Shown: positions 52,105-61,530 of the stretch, one piece after another | Numbering within the stretch: the first letter of the stretch is position 1 | How the letters are laid out: the number at the start of each line of letters is the position of its first letter | DNA from: Pythium myriotylum | Taxonomy: Eukaryota > Oomycota > Peronosporomycetes > Pythiales > Pythiaceae | Assembly (NCBI GenBank): GCA_023091665.1 | Contig: JALJCQ010000022.1 | Span: 1,302,001-1,366,000, forward strand | Length of the DNA stretch: 64,000 nucleotides | Direction: 5' to 3' | Translations under genes and position numbers: made by a program | The notes under the pieces: model-generated | Told to the model about the DNA's origin: nothing | Seen by the model: the letters and a program-made list of their open reading frames with translations, nothing else | Database searches by the model: none

Positions 52105-52884
52105 TCATATAAGTCCCAGTGCCCTTAGAAGAATTAGCGGCACGTCATCGTACTTGCCACCAACCGGTGTCGAGAGATCAGCCTTGGCCACCATAGCGCG
52201 GATGTCGTCAGCTGTCACGCGCGCAGAGTGGTCAGTAGTGAGCCACTTCACAGCAGCAGCCCGGTCATTCGTCTCAGGTGCCACGCCGAAGTACACGAAG
52301 TCAAACGCCGGTGTATTTGGCTCGAAACGCCAGCTTTCGGCCAGCGAGCCAGTGTCGAGCACGTCAAAACCGATCGCCTCCACGAACTTCGTCACTTCTT
52401 GCTTGGCAGTCGCGTCATCACCGGCGAGAGGCAGCGTCCAGCGCTCACCCGAGCCAGCCGGACGAGCACCGCTCGCCAAGTGAAACTGATCAATGTTGCT
52501 GAAAATCTTGACGACGTGAGCACCGCGGAAATGACGCTGCACGAGCTCACTCGACGTTAGCGATCGGTTCTCGAGCTCTTCGATGACCCCGTCACGCTCT
52601 GGGAAGTAGTTCATCGAATCGATGACAATCTTGCCTTCGAAGAGGTTGGGCGACAACTGCTTGTACGCCCCCAATGGCACCGACACGGACACGATGCTGG
52701 AGGAGCGGACGGCCTCTTCGACAGTCGCAGCCGTGGCGAGTGGGCCAAGCGTCTTGACTGCTTCTTCCAGTGTCGCGGGGCCACGGGAGTTGCTGATGAT
52801 GACTTTATATCCGGCGTTGACGGTGTGCTGGGCAAGGGCCGAGTTGATGTTCCCGTACCCGACGAATCCAATCGTAGGAGCCAT
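52105..52884 (-). CDS. NADP-binding oxidoreductase of the F420H2:NADP type
   Basis: 259 residues from the ATG at 52884. An N-terminal Rossmann fold starts IGFVGYGNINSALAQ, then VIISNSRGP, which fits NADP preference: an Arg/Ser after strand 2. VSVSVPLGAY and KIVIDSMNYFPERDG match the COG2085 'predicted dinucleotide-binding' family. These enzymes resemble bacterial and archaeal F420-dependent NADP reductases, but most eukaryotic members probably use other acceptors since F420 is absent; the substrate is unknown. The frame is open upstream to 53004 (MQTSFSPRVCSSRR...), which could be a targeting presequence, but SNLPPIAFTTLHGF reads more like leader sequence. No membrane segment. Confidence 0.85.
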   Translation of the reverse strand: MAPTIGFVGYGNINSALAQHTVNAGYKVIISNSRGPATLEEAVKTLGPLATAATVEEAVRSSSIVSVSVPLGAYKQLSPNLFEGKIVIDSMNYFPERDGVIEELENRSLTSSELVQRHFRGAHVVKIFSNIDQFHLASGARPAGSGERWTLPLAGDDATAKQEVTKFVEAIGFDVLDTGSLAESWRFEPNTPAFDFVYFGVAPETNDRAAAVKWLTTDHSARVTADDIRAMVAKADLSTPVGGKYDDVPLILLRALGLI

Positions 52885-53719
52885 GGTGTTGAACTCGAAG
52901 AATCCGTGGAGAGTGGTGAAGGCGATTGGTGGCAAGTTGGATAATGATCTGATTGACTGTGAGCGACGAGAGCTGCAAACGCGCGGACTAAACGAAGTTT
53001 GCATACTAGAGAAACGTATTTATGCATACGTACCAGCCCATACGCGAATGGCGAACGCGTAATCGCATAAACAGAGAGCAGATACACAGCATTCCCGCCG
53101 AGAATGCTGTGTATCTGCTCTCCAGCTGCGGGAATCCCGCGGCTGGAGAGCAACCTCTTCCATCCGATCGCCAACGGAGATGAGCGCTGTCAATGTCTCG
53201 TCACAGTGGATCATGTACTGAATCACGATGGTCTGCGTTGCCACATTGCCATGTCGCTTACAGGATGAGTGTGCGCGGATCAAGTAGCCGCATGGAAGAG
53301 ATGACCAATCTGCTGTTGAAACGAGAGAAATGCATACCTCCCCTCTCAATGCATTTGCGAGCGGGTGGTGGTCGCTTTAGCCTTTTGACAGACGCAGACG
53401 CAGCGGATCTCGGAGTGTTCGACTCGCCAAATTTCCTTTTAGCGGGCTTTGGCTGGCCCTTCTTCTGTTCCTTAGCGGGTTTGCTGATTGGCGTGTAAAA
53501 TGCCGTGTGGCCAGTGACGCAGAGAAGGCCTCGTTGCCGAAGGAATTCGCTAATAAGAAAGCCAAGAAGTTGGAGCACGTCAAGGCCATCACAAAGCGTG
53601 TCAATCGCATTAATCAGTTGTATCCCAAGCAAAAGCCGATTTATATACGTACATCTTGCCAATGTGGAGTCTGGAAGAGCTCTAAAATTTCAGTTCTCTG
53701 GTTGGCGATAGTTTCACAC
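52885..53719. other. Region upstream of the oxidoreductase with palindromes
   Basis: About 835 bp. The two palindromes at 53074-53150 dominate. A 71-codon plus-strand frame at 53507-53722 is Lys-rich without recognisable similarity; it is left uncalled, though it could be a 5' part of the relic that follows. Confidence 0.4.
53074..53150. repeat. Two abutting palindromes
   Basis: 53074-53122: 21-bp perfect arms (GAGAGCAGATACACAGCATT...) with a 7-base loop. 53118-53150: 16-bp arms (CTCTCCAGCTGCGGGA) around one base with one mismatch. The second starts inside the last bases of the first. Confidence 0.9.
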
Positions 53720-53741
53720 TAAGCTTAGCACAACACGACGT

Positions 53742-54010
53742 TTTGATGTCGAGATACATGAAATTCGGTGGGATTCCAAGATTCATTTTCTCTGCGACGG
53801 AGTTCGAAAATGAGGCAGAATTGAAGAAGGCGATGCCTTCATTCAGTGTGCTCTAGTTCATGAAAACTATAGCGGCCGTATCCTTGCGATGTCACCGAGC
53901 GAAAGATTTCCGCGCAGATTTTTACTTCGATATGTTATCCGACTGCATCACCAATATGGACGCAGACACTACAATCGAAATTTGCACTTGCACACATGAA
54001 TGATGACCGA
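53742..54010 (+). pseudogene. Relic resembling a Crinkler/RHS-type effector domain
   Basis: The frame encodes VLMSRYMKFGGIPRFIFSA, followed by an ELKKAM helix and then a stop at 53853-53855. Another frame picks up with CALVHENYSGRI before decaying. The GGIPRF motif followed by an Ala/Glu/Lys helix and a VH segment is characteristic of the C-terminal part of oomycete Crinkler and trypanosomatid RHS-like proteins. No start or N-terminal LFLAK-type domain is seen. Stops and frame changes show it is not functional. The match rests on a short motif, so confidence is limited. Confidence 0.42.
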
Positions 54011-54188
54011 GGGAACTCCATATGTCATCATTGATGTGCTCTATGAGGAGTGCACCCGTCTTTCGCGGCATAATATGCGAGATACTCTTTCTCATTGTTC
54101 AATCGGTATAGTCGAAATGGGGTGTACACAACAATTGAGATGGACTCACCTAGTGAACAATCTACTGCGCATTGCTTCTTAGGATCAA

Positions 54189-54938
54189 CTAGTTTCCAGC
54201 AGCCGAGATGACGCCTTCAACATCCTTGAAGCCTGTGACCACGCTCTTGAGCCAGCAGGTTCCCCCGTTGAAAGCCGACCACGAAAACCCCACGCAACCA
54301 TTTGTGCGACGACAAACTCCACAGCAGTCAGTATACTTGGGACGTGGCACCGAGCTGAGGTCTGTCCCGACGACGTCTGCGTCGAAGCGAGGACGCTGGC
54401 ACGTGTAGACTTCTCCGGAGACAACTGAGCCATCTGTGTTGGTCTTGATCGAGTCTGGCTTACCTGACTTCATCCAGCACGTGCCCCCATTCCAGTTGCT
54501 CCAGGAGTAGGCGTTGCATCCCGGGGTGTCTTGGCACTTGTAACTGCAGTCCTTGGGATTCGAGGCGGGTGCGTTGCCGAAATCAAGACCTGGGTAGTCG
54601 GCTTTCTCTTGGGGCAGAAGAAGCTGGCGCAAGTCAGCCACTGGTCCACAGCGTCCGCCCTTGGACTCCTTTAATGACGCATCGATTTTGAACGATTCAT
54701 CCGAGACCGAAGACACCGTGACACACACACCATTATCTCCCCTTAAGAACATCCATCCAGCGCACGTGGTGTCGTTCAAGCAGATTGATTCGCACTCGGC
54801 ACTCGACTTCATCAAGGCCCAGCTGGTATAGTTTCCACCGAGCTGGACATTGTTGTACGCTGGTGTGCACTTGCGGTCGACAGACAAGGCACCGCCGATA
54901 AAGGCTAGTGTGAGAGCGAGTGACTTAACGGAGACCAT
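54189..54938 (-). CDS. Secreted protein with three PAN/Apple domains, copy 2
   Basis: 249 residues from the ATG at 54938; the longer open frame to 55037 would put 33 residues before the signal peptide. Signal peptide MVSVKSLALTLAFIGGALS, then three PAN/Apple-like modules collinear with copy 1 at 35419. Conserved strings include DRKCTPAYNNVQ, CGPVADLRQLLLPQE, CNAYSWSNWNGGTCWMK and RFDADVVGTDL. Module 2 and the link to module 3 are the most similar parts. Likely a surface-binding or lectin-like secreted protein. It lies in a neighbourhood of protease genes and relics, as copy 1 does. Confidence 0.92.
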   Translation of the reverse strand: MVSVKSLALTLAFIGGALSVDRKCTPAYNNVQLGGNYTSWALMKSSAECESICLNDTTCAGWMFLRGDNGVCVTVSSVSDESFKIDASLKESKGGRCGPVADLRQLLLPQEKADYPGLDFGNAPASNPKDCSYKCQDTPGCNAYSWSNWNGGTCWMKSGKPDSIKTNTDGSVVSGEVYTCQRPRFDADVVGTDLSSVPRPKYTDCCGVCRRTNGCVGFSWSAFNGGTCWLKSVVTGFKDVEGVISAAGN

Positions 54939-55589
54939 TGAAGACGTGGGCAATAGGCGGAATGCGATGGCGTTGGAGGAACGCAGAATGAGAGAGAACG
55001 GGTCCTTTCTAGCAGTCTTCACGTCGAGAAAAATCAAGAAGGAGAGCCACCCGCGTTATCGAATACCATGTATCATATTGCAGTTGCAATATCACCCTCA
55101 AGGAGTGGGACCGGAGAGTCTCCTCACTACTACGGATCGAAAGTGTGTGAAACGACCCCAAAGGAAGTGTGCAGTAATCTTGGTTCGGCGGAGTGAGGGT
55201 CACCTTTAGAACGCCGTGGAAATAGACAGAGGGAGTATGGAGTGGCGATGGATCTCGGATTCGGAGATCAAGCTTCACAACATTCGAGTATTTTACCGCG
55301 ACTAATCCGGCTTCGCTGGTAGTGATCGCAAACTGAGTATGAACGGTCTCTCCAGATCAATCCGTAAGGCCGTACAGCATCTTAAGTGCTGTATCTCTAC
55401 ATTACCATGGCGATTTGTTCTGTTTTTTTTTTAAAACAGAGCAAATCGCCAGTTCATCTCTATGCTTACCAGGGTTTTAAGGAGTCTAGTTCACATTCCA
55501 GCGATAAAGAGGCCTTCAAAACTATATAGGGGGCTGAGATTCAATTGTCAAGAGAAAACATGCCGCAAATAGACGGGTAATCTATATCA
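54939..55589. other. Upstream region of PAN protein copy 2
   Basis: 650 bp, no gene. Small TACAGCA...TGCTGTA hairpin near 55372 and the palindrome at 55409-55450. Confidence 0.4.
55409..55450. repeat. 18-bp-arm palindrome
   Basis: GGCGATTTGTTCTGTTTT, six-base T-rich loop, complement with one mismatch. Confidence 0.88.
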
Positions 55590-55599
55590 CATCAACAAC

Positions 55600-55860
55600 A
55601 GTCGCCGTACACCCCATGTAGGCGGCATTTCCATTGCCGTCCCCATCGCCACAGGAACCATCGCCCTCTTGCTCTCCAAGTAGCCAGGCTGGGACGAAGT
55701 TCGAAAAGCTGTCGCCTCAACCGCTGAGGTCGTTTTTTTATGCCGCCGCGGTAGCTCCAGATGTTGTGGTCCACAACATCTTCCCCAACAACATGCTACA
55801 CTAATACGAACGCGTGAACGCCCTCAGAGACCTAAACCATAGGCCGAGTGTGAGGCGAGA
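55600..55860 (+). pseudogene. Relic of a subtilase 3' end
   Basis: Matches the homogenised subtilase 3' segment at DNA level: GCCGTCCCCATCGCCACAGG, then CTCTTGCTCTCCAAGTAGCC with a stop where the tyrosine codon TAC stood, then GACGAAGTTCG, TCAACCGCTGAG and CCCCAACAACATG. Several deletions and a T-run interrupt it. The 5' two thirds of the gene are absent. Confidence 0.85.
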
Positions 55861-56474
55861 CGATTTCCACTCACTTTGCCGCAGGCTGGCTCCCGCAGCG
55901 GAGCTGGCGAGAGGTACGATCGGTACCAAGGGCCACGGTAGAGGTACAAGAGTGTCGAAGTCCATGGTAGTCATTCAGCTTGGAATATTTTAGGATCAAA
56001 GGAAGCCGCCAGCTTCCCTCTCAGTGTGCTGGTGATACTTGGACCCGCAACACTGTTGGTGAGATATGATGTATTGTGGTAGATGTTCCGTTCTCAGAGC
56101 ATGCTGAGATATTTCGAAATGCTTGCTCATCGTCTCAAGAGGCGACGAATCTTCTTCGGCCTTGTGGAAAGTGATGCTGTGCCAGTCAGGAACAGGCCAC
56201 AAGGCTAGTCAACGAAAATGGAAGTGACGAATATCATACAGAACCGGCTCGCTGGAAAAGGTGTGGAATGTTGCATGGAACACGCCACCGTCATATTTTC
56301 AAAGTCTCACAGCAGTTACTTCAACGTTGTCAGCTGCAATGACGAAGTCAAAGAATACCGACTCCACATAGTTATGCAATACGTGGCAATGTGCATGATA
56401 TTCTGAAAAAATCAACATTCCGAGTTGCTTGCGTCGGAAACAGTTCATTTTCGATTCCTCGACCTCAACCCTCG
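55861..56474. other. Upstream region of subtilase 3
   Basis: About 610 bp, presumed promoter. No gene recognised. Confidence 0.4.
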
Positions 56475-57980
56475 ATGAGAAGCAACATACTGATCGTTGG
56501 CGCCCTTGCTGCATTGTGCCTTCACTCCGGCATAGCTGTGCATGTTGACCGCAAGGTGCATCGTGCACTAAAGCAACAAGGCACTGTTAGCATCATCGTC
56601 ACCATGGAGGGAAGCACGCAGTCAGTCCTCGAAAGCTTCCAAGCCAAGGAGTCGACGTACCCGACACGCGAGGCCAAGAACACGGAGATTGTTAATCGTC
56701 TGGTGGCTCACGCGACCGAAAGCCAAGCAGACGTTGCGAAACTTCTAGCTCAAGAGTCGTCCGCACCACTAGCGAGCGAGATGCGGCAGTTCTGGATTAC
56801 GAACCAACTCTACTTTAGAGATGCTACGTACGAGCTAGTCGAGAAACTTGCGTCTACTCAAGGTGTGGCAAGTGTAGAGGAGGAACTTGTCTTTCGTGTC
56901 GACGATGTCACTGCTTCCACCAGCGGTAACGTAACCAAAAACGTGGACCGATCAGTCGCTGCCTCCGTTGAGTGGGGTGTCCAACGCATTCAAGCACCTG
57001 CTGTCTGGGCTTCTGGCAATCGAGGCGAAGGTATCGTTGTCGCATCAATCGACTCGGGCGTTCGGGGATCACATGAGGCTCTTCGTGGCAGCTGGCGGCG
57101 TGAGTTTGGCTGGTTCGATCCCAACAAGTCCACTTCACAGCCAAACGACAACCTGGGACATGGAACCCACACGGTCGGCACGATCGTCGGTGCTGGAGGT
57201 ATTGGTGTCGCCCCAGGGGCGCAGTGGATCGCGTGCAAGGTCAGTCGCGACGATGGCTACTTCTACACGTCCGACATATTGTCCTGCGGTCAGTTCGTCG
57301 CGTGTCCGACAGATCCAACGGGTGCAACCCGCGACTGTGCCAAGGCTCCGCACATTGTGAGCAACTCTTGGTCCATCAACTCCAGCTCAGTCTACAATGC
57401 AATGGTGGTTTTGTGGAGGATGCTAAGTATCATCCCAGTGTTCTCAATGGGTAACGCAGGACCAACGTGCACGACTGGCCACTGGCCCGCCAACTATGAG
57501 TATGCAATCGGCGTCGGTAGTACGACAAGCACGGACAGTCTCTCTGATTTTTCCAGCAAAGGCCCTACGCCAGACGGGATCATTAAGCCCGATCTATCAG
57601 CACCAGGAGAGAGGGTAAGATCGGCTTTTCTGAGTGGCGATAGCGACTACTTGGAGTTGAATGGCACGTCGATGGCAACACCACACGTTTCTGGAGTCAT
57701 CGCCTTGATGCTCGCGGCCAACAAGTCAATGGATTTTGACGGAGTTCGCAAGGCCCTGACCGCGACGACGGAGACGGCGTCGCTGCAACCAGTCGCTGAG
57801 GAATGCGGCGGTACGAAGAATGGTGTCTATCCCAACAATATGTATGGGTATGGCCGGCTCAACGCGTATCGGGCAGTGCACTATGCTACGAAGTGCGGTG
57901 GTCTGGCAAAGGAACCGTGCGAGGGCAAGCTCTTTTGTTCATGGAATGCGCTACAGCAAATCTGCCAGCAATGGTGGTAA
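56475..57980 (+). CDS. Secreted subtilisin-like serine protease (S8), copy 3
   Basis: 501 residues from the ATG at 56475; the frame is open from 56391 but this Met begins the signal peptide (MRSNILIVGALAALCLHSG). Prodomain, then catalytic Asp193 (SIDSGVRGSHE), His229 (LGHGTHTVGTIVG) and Ser399 (NGTSMATPHVSG). The oxyanion Asn is in SMGNAGP. The tail is Cys-rich and ends QQWW like the others. Its motifs are the most canonical of the three (GHGTH, GTSMA.PH). Its 3' end is diverged from subtilases 1 and 2 (TATTETASLQPVAEECGGTK), so it has not joined their homogenisation. Confidence 0.94.
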   Translation: MRSNILIVGALAALCLHSGIAVHVDRKVHRALKQQGTVSIIVTMEGSTQSVLESFQAKESTYPTREAKNTEIVNRLVAHATESQADVAKLLAQESSAPLASEMRQFWITNQLYFRDATYELVEKLASTQGVASVEEELVFRVDDVTASTSGNVTKNVDRSVAASVEWGVQRIQAPAVWASGNRGEGIVVASIDSGVRGSHEALRGSWRREFGWFDPNKSTSQPNDNLGHGTHTVGTIVGAGGIGVAPGAQWIACKVSRDDGYFYTSDILSCGQFVACPTDPTGATRDCAKAPHIVSNSWSINSSSVYNAMVVLWRMLSIIPVFSMGNAGPTCTTGHWPANYEYAIGVGSTTSTDSLSDFSSKGPTPDGIIKPDLSAPGERVRSAFLSGDSDYLELNGTSMATPHVSGVIALMLAANKSMDFDGVRKALTATTETASLQPVAEECGGTKNGVYPNNMYGYGRLNAYRAVHYATKCGGLAKEPCEGKLFCSWNALQQICQQWW

Positions 57981-58911
57981 GCGGGCGTGATCCGCCGAGG
58001 TTTGTGATTAGATCCAATTCAAATTGAGGTCTCTTTGTTTGCCTATCGAGATACCCCATAGCCGGCATTGGTCATTATTTCGAGAGCATTGCTCATACCG
58101 CTCAACAGACTGCGAGTCAGATCCCAAATGTTGATGAGTTTCCTCATCCAAGAAGATCTTATTCACACACAAAAAAAAAAATGGATCGAGTACTAAGTAC
58201 TCGCGAAGGATCGACAATACAGTCACCGCGATGTCTCTTGTCTTGGATTTCGTACATGTTTGTCCATGTTCCGGAGGCAAACGATTCTGCGAATCTGTGT
58301 GTCAATCGAGCGAATCTTTCTTTTCCGTTACCGCATCCTTTTCAACGAATGAAAATTCGATCTGATCTTTTTCGACAAATAAGAGTAAAGAGATTATTCT
58401 TTGCTACTTGATTTGATTCTGTTGACTGTGAATACTGTACTCCCCCACGGCTGTGCTGAACAACCATTGTTGTAAGCAATGGCTACAGAAGCCAAGTGCT
58501 GATGACGCGTCTGGCGTCGAGAGAGTTTTCAAACAGCACACCACCGGACTCGTTATCAGGCGCCCCGTCCACTGTACCTTGGAAGCGTTTGGCCAATCAG
58601 AGAGGTCGGACATGGGGTGGTGAAAGCCTTCGGTGATGATGAAAGATCGTGTTTCTGGTGCCGATCCACTTCCTGCAACGATTAGTCACATGGTCGGAAA
58701 TGGTCTCCGTGTTGAAGCTCCTGCGACGAGCGCCAGAATGGTGATCGCAAAGAGGTTGAGTGTCGGTCCGGCAACTTCTTTTGGGAGTCATCAGTCATCC
58801 CATTTACACTCATTCCGACGCGTGATGACCACACCGAATGGAGACTTCAATGAGGACTCGTGGTCATTGTGCAATTTGCATCCGACAAGACACCGCGTTT
58901 CTTCTCTCACC
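57981..58911. other. Intergenic region between subtilase 3 and the questin-oxidase-like gene
   Basis: 930 bp. It holds a poly-A run at about 58168-58180 and a small GAGTACTAAGTACTC palindrome. The frame upstream of the next gene is open from 58633 but reads as leader sequence. Confidence 0.4.
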
Positions 58912-60156
58912 ATGGCGACACCGACGACGACAACCGACGTGGTTCAGCAACGTCTCCGCTTCGTGCGCGACGAATACCTCAAGCGCTGGTCCACGCACGC
59001 CTTCAAGATGGAGTACGGTGGGTACCTCTCCAACCACCTGCTCCACGGACTGGTGGCTCTCGGTGAGCTGGGCGCGAGCGAGAGTTTCATCGAAGACTTT
59101 GCCAGGCGTTACACTGAGAAGTTGCGCGCCGTGGAGGAAGACGAAGTGACCGTGCCAATGCTAACGCTGGACGACGCGAAGGCTCTCGTTGGCAAGCGCC
59201 AGAACTTTGAAGGTCTTCGCGCGATGTACGAGGCTGAAGTTAAGCGCCTGACACCCGACGGCGCCGTGGCACGCCACTTGCCCAAGCTCGTCGGCGGACT
59301 CGCGGGTGCGCTGCTCCACGGGATCATCCAGCTGGGCTACGGGTACCACGTCGGTGGGGACTTGTTGGTCGCGGAGGGACTCGCGTACTTGCACTTCTCG
59401 TATCTGTCATTTGATGCGCCTGACGATGATCAAGAGTTTAACTTCCAGTCGACTGAACCGTTCACGAGAGAGGTCGCGCTCGAGACTGCGAGAGCTGCGC
59501 AGCAGAACCAAGCGCTGCTCGACATCCTCCACGACCATGTCAAGACGCCCATCATGGCGCAGCAGGTGCAGGGCTACTTGCAGCATCGCATGATGTGCAT
59601 CTCGAGCAACGCTGCGCGCGGGAATGTGAAGCTCTTCGGCGCTATCCAGCAGATTGTCGATGGGTTCGACTTTAGCGGTGTCAATGGGCACGTCGCAGTT
59701 GATTTTGCGATGTGGCTCTTTAACATCGCGCCGATCAACGACTTCGTACTGCTCCACGCGTTGACGAGCGCGTGGTCGCTCCAACAAGTCGAGCATCTGC
59801 TCTCTCCTCACGACCGCATTCGCGCCTGGAAAGTCTGGTTCCGTGTGGCGCTTGGTGCGCTCGCGATGCACGAGATCCCGCTTCTGCCTGCGCAAGATCC
59901 TACGGATGAAGCCGAGATGACGCTCGCCTCTCTTCCTGAGTGGGACGAGATTCTCTCGCGTACGCTGGCGCTGGAGGGGGACGTCGACGAGCACGTGTAC
60001 AAACTCGTCCAAGTGGCCTACGAGGTTTCGCAGCACAACAATGCAAACCCGTCGCCATTCTTGACGCCAACGCAGCGCGAGGTCGTGATGCGCCAGTCGG
60101 CACTCAAGGTCATCTCCACTGAGTTCGACATCCGTGGCGGCATCGAGGAGCCGTGA
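58912..60156 (+). CDS. Questin-oxidase-like protein
   Basis: 414 residues from the ATG at 58912 (CTCACCATGGCG context); the in-frame extension to 58633 lacks family similarity. The protein matches the questin oxidase-like family (Pfam PF14027 type): FKMEYGGYLSNHLLHGLVAL near the N-terminus, GGLAGALLHGIIQLGYG in the middle, LAYLHFSYL, and a helical C-terminal half. Fungal members perform a Baeyer-Villiger-like ring cleavage of the anthraquinone questin without an obvious flavin, and similar proteins occur in many non-producers. No biosynthetic cluster surrounds it here, so a generic oxidoreductase role is more likely. Probably cytosolic. Confidence 0.85.
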   Translation: MATPTTTTDVVQQRLRFVRDEYLKRWSTHAFKMEYGGYLSNHLLHGLVALGELGASESFIEDFARRYTEKLRAVEEDEVTVPMLTLDDAKALVGKRQNFEGLRAMYEAEVKRLTPDGAVARHLPKLVGGLAGALLHGIIQLGYGYHVGGDLLVAEGLAYLHFSYLSFDAPDDDQEFNFQSTEPFTREVALETARAAQQNQALLDILHDHVKTPIMAQQVQGYLQHRMMCISSNAARGNVKLFGAIQQIVDGFDFSGVNGHVAVDFAMWLFNIAPINDFVLLHALTSAWSLQQVEHLLSPHDRIRAWKVWFRVALGALAMHEIPLLPAQDPTDEAEMTLASLPEWDEILSRTLALEGDVDEHVYKLVQVAYEVSQHNNANPSPFLTPTQREVVMRQSALKVISTEFDIRGGIEEP

Positions 60157-60728
60157 GCGGAGCGATTTGTGCGGGAGGAGGATCTGCATTCTTGATTCGA
60201 AAGTAGGAAGTAGGTAGGTAGCAAATTAGGCAGAAGGAAGCCAATTCTATAAGAAGAACTGCTCTAAGATTGTTTCCTTTCCTCGAAGCTCATTGCACGT
60301 ACATTGAAGGTTTGATGATTAGCGAATGCATCTATAACCACAAGCTGAAATGCCTTTTTGAATGCGAGCACAGCTTTTCCGTCCCTTCTCAGCGATGAGT
60401 GATCTCTCCAAACGCACTGACGGATGTTTTCCAGAGATGCAATTCGATGATGATGAAACATTCTTCACCACAGCTCGTCATCAACTCAACGGGAGGACAA
60501 GGCTCACTTCGGTTTTCACCACTCGAGCCTTGCCAACTGGAGAAGCGCCAAGCGGGTTTAGTGGCGAGAAGGCAGTCTCCTCCCCACCGTAATCTCGCCC
60601 ATCTCCTTTCAACTTCAGCCATGGCTGTGAACATTTCCTGGGCCACTCGCCGAGTTTACGCTCCAAACGACAACTGGTCGGTGTCAAGACCACCAATGGA
60701 ACGTCTTCTGCAAAAGCAAAGGTCATCA

Positions 60729-60757
60729 TGCCATTGCTGAATCATTCAGCAATGGCA
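60729..60757. repeat. Perfect 14-bp-arm palindrome
   Basis: TGCCATTGCTGAAT, one base, exact complement. Confidence 0.9.
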
Positions 60758-60778
60758 GGAGAATCAGCAGAACAGAGT

Positions 60779-60813
60779 GACATCCTATCATTCAGGCCGA
60801 ATGATAGGATGTC
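60779..60813. repeat. Perfect 15-bp-arm palindrome
   Basis: GACATCCTATCATTC, five-base loop AGGCC, exact complement. Confidence 0.9.
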
Positions 60814-60878
60814 TTTCGCGTCGTGGCCGACATCAGCACTTGGACGAGCAGCTCATATCCCAATTTACCCAAAACCCA

Positions 60879-61331
60879 ATGCCACTCGAAGTGACGCGCG
60901 TGACGACCAACGAGCAGCGCGAGATCGCGTTCGCGCTGCGCTTCAAGGTCTTTATCGACGAGCAGAAATTCGACCCGAAGATTCAAATCGACGAATACGA
61001 CGACCTCGAAACGACCGTCCACTTCCTGGGCCGAGACACTGATTCGGGGAAGTACGTGGCCACAGCGCGCTGCGTCCTTCTCCAGGGAGAGCGTGAGGCC
61101 ACGATCGGCCGCGTGGCCGTGCTTAGCGAGTGTCGCGGGAAAAAGTTTGGCATCGCGATCATGCGCGCAGTCGAGCACGAGATGCGTGAGCAGTGCGATC
61201 GCTTTGTGCTCATGTCGCAGTTTGACAAGAAAGAGTTCTACGAGAAGTGCGGCTACGCTCGCGTCGACGACCAGGTGCATGTGAACGAGGGCGTCGAGCA
61301 CTACTGGATGGCGAAGAGCGTCGCGGAGTAG
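60879..61331 (+). CDS. GNAT-family N-acetyltransferase
   Basis: 150 residues from the ATG at 60879 (MPLEVTRVTT). Typical short GNAT: an N-terminal strand and helix (REIAFALRFKVFIDEQKFD), the VATARCVL strand and IGRVAVLSECRGKKFGIAIM with the acetyl-CoA loop (R-G-K-K-F-G). FYEKCGYARV closes the domain. It most resembles ElaA/YjcF-type members, in which VF..EQ.. precedes the substrate pocket. The acceptor is unknown. The upstream frame (MTSYHSGR...) overlaps a palindrome and is not used. Confidence 0.88.
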   Translation: MPLEVTRVTTNEQREIAFALRFKVFIDEQKFDPKIQIDEYDDLETTVHFLGRDTDSGKYVATARCVLLQGEREATIGRVAVLSECRGKKFGIAIMRAVEHEMREQCDRFVLMSQFDKKEFYEKCGYARVDDQVHVNEGVEHYWMAKSVAE

Positions 61332-61530
61332 AAAGAGAGAGAAGATTGCAGAGATGGAAAGGTTCAACCTCCTCCACGATGAAATCTCAATAATCCTGTG
61401 GTCAGTGTTACTTCTCAATCGACAACAAATTTGGAAAACCTTCTCGGGGTTCCAACCTTCTTGGGCTGTTTCCACGAGGCGACGCCGTGCGACTCTCCGC
61501 GACCTCGTCCATTTTCTCCTTTTCATCGAC

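Larger units (their letters stand above)
60157..60878. other. Intergenic region with paired palindromes
   Basis: 720 bp. Two perfect palindromes lie at 60729-60757 and 60779-60813, just upstream of the acetyltransferase gene. No other gene was seen. Confidence 0.4.

Noticed and set aside
53507..53722. Lys-rich 71-codon frame as a gene
   Set aside because: No recognisable domain and it ends beside a relic. It may belong to that pseudogene but cannot be shown to.
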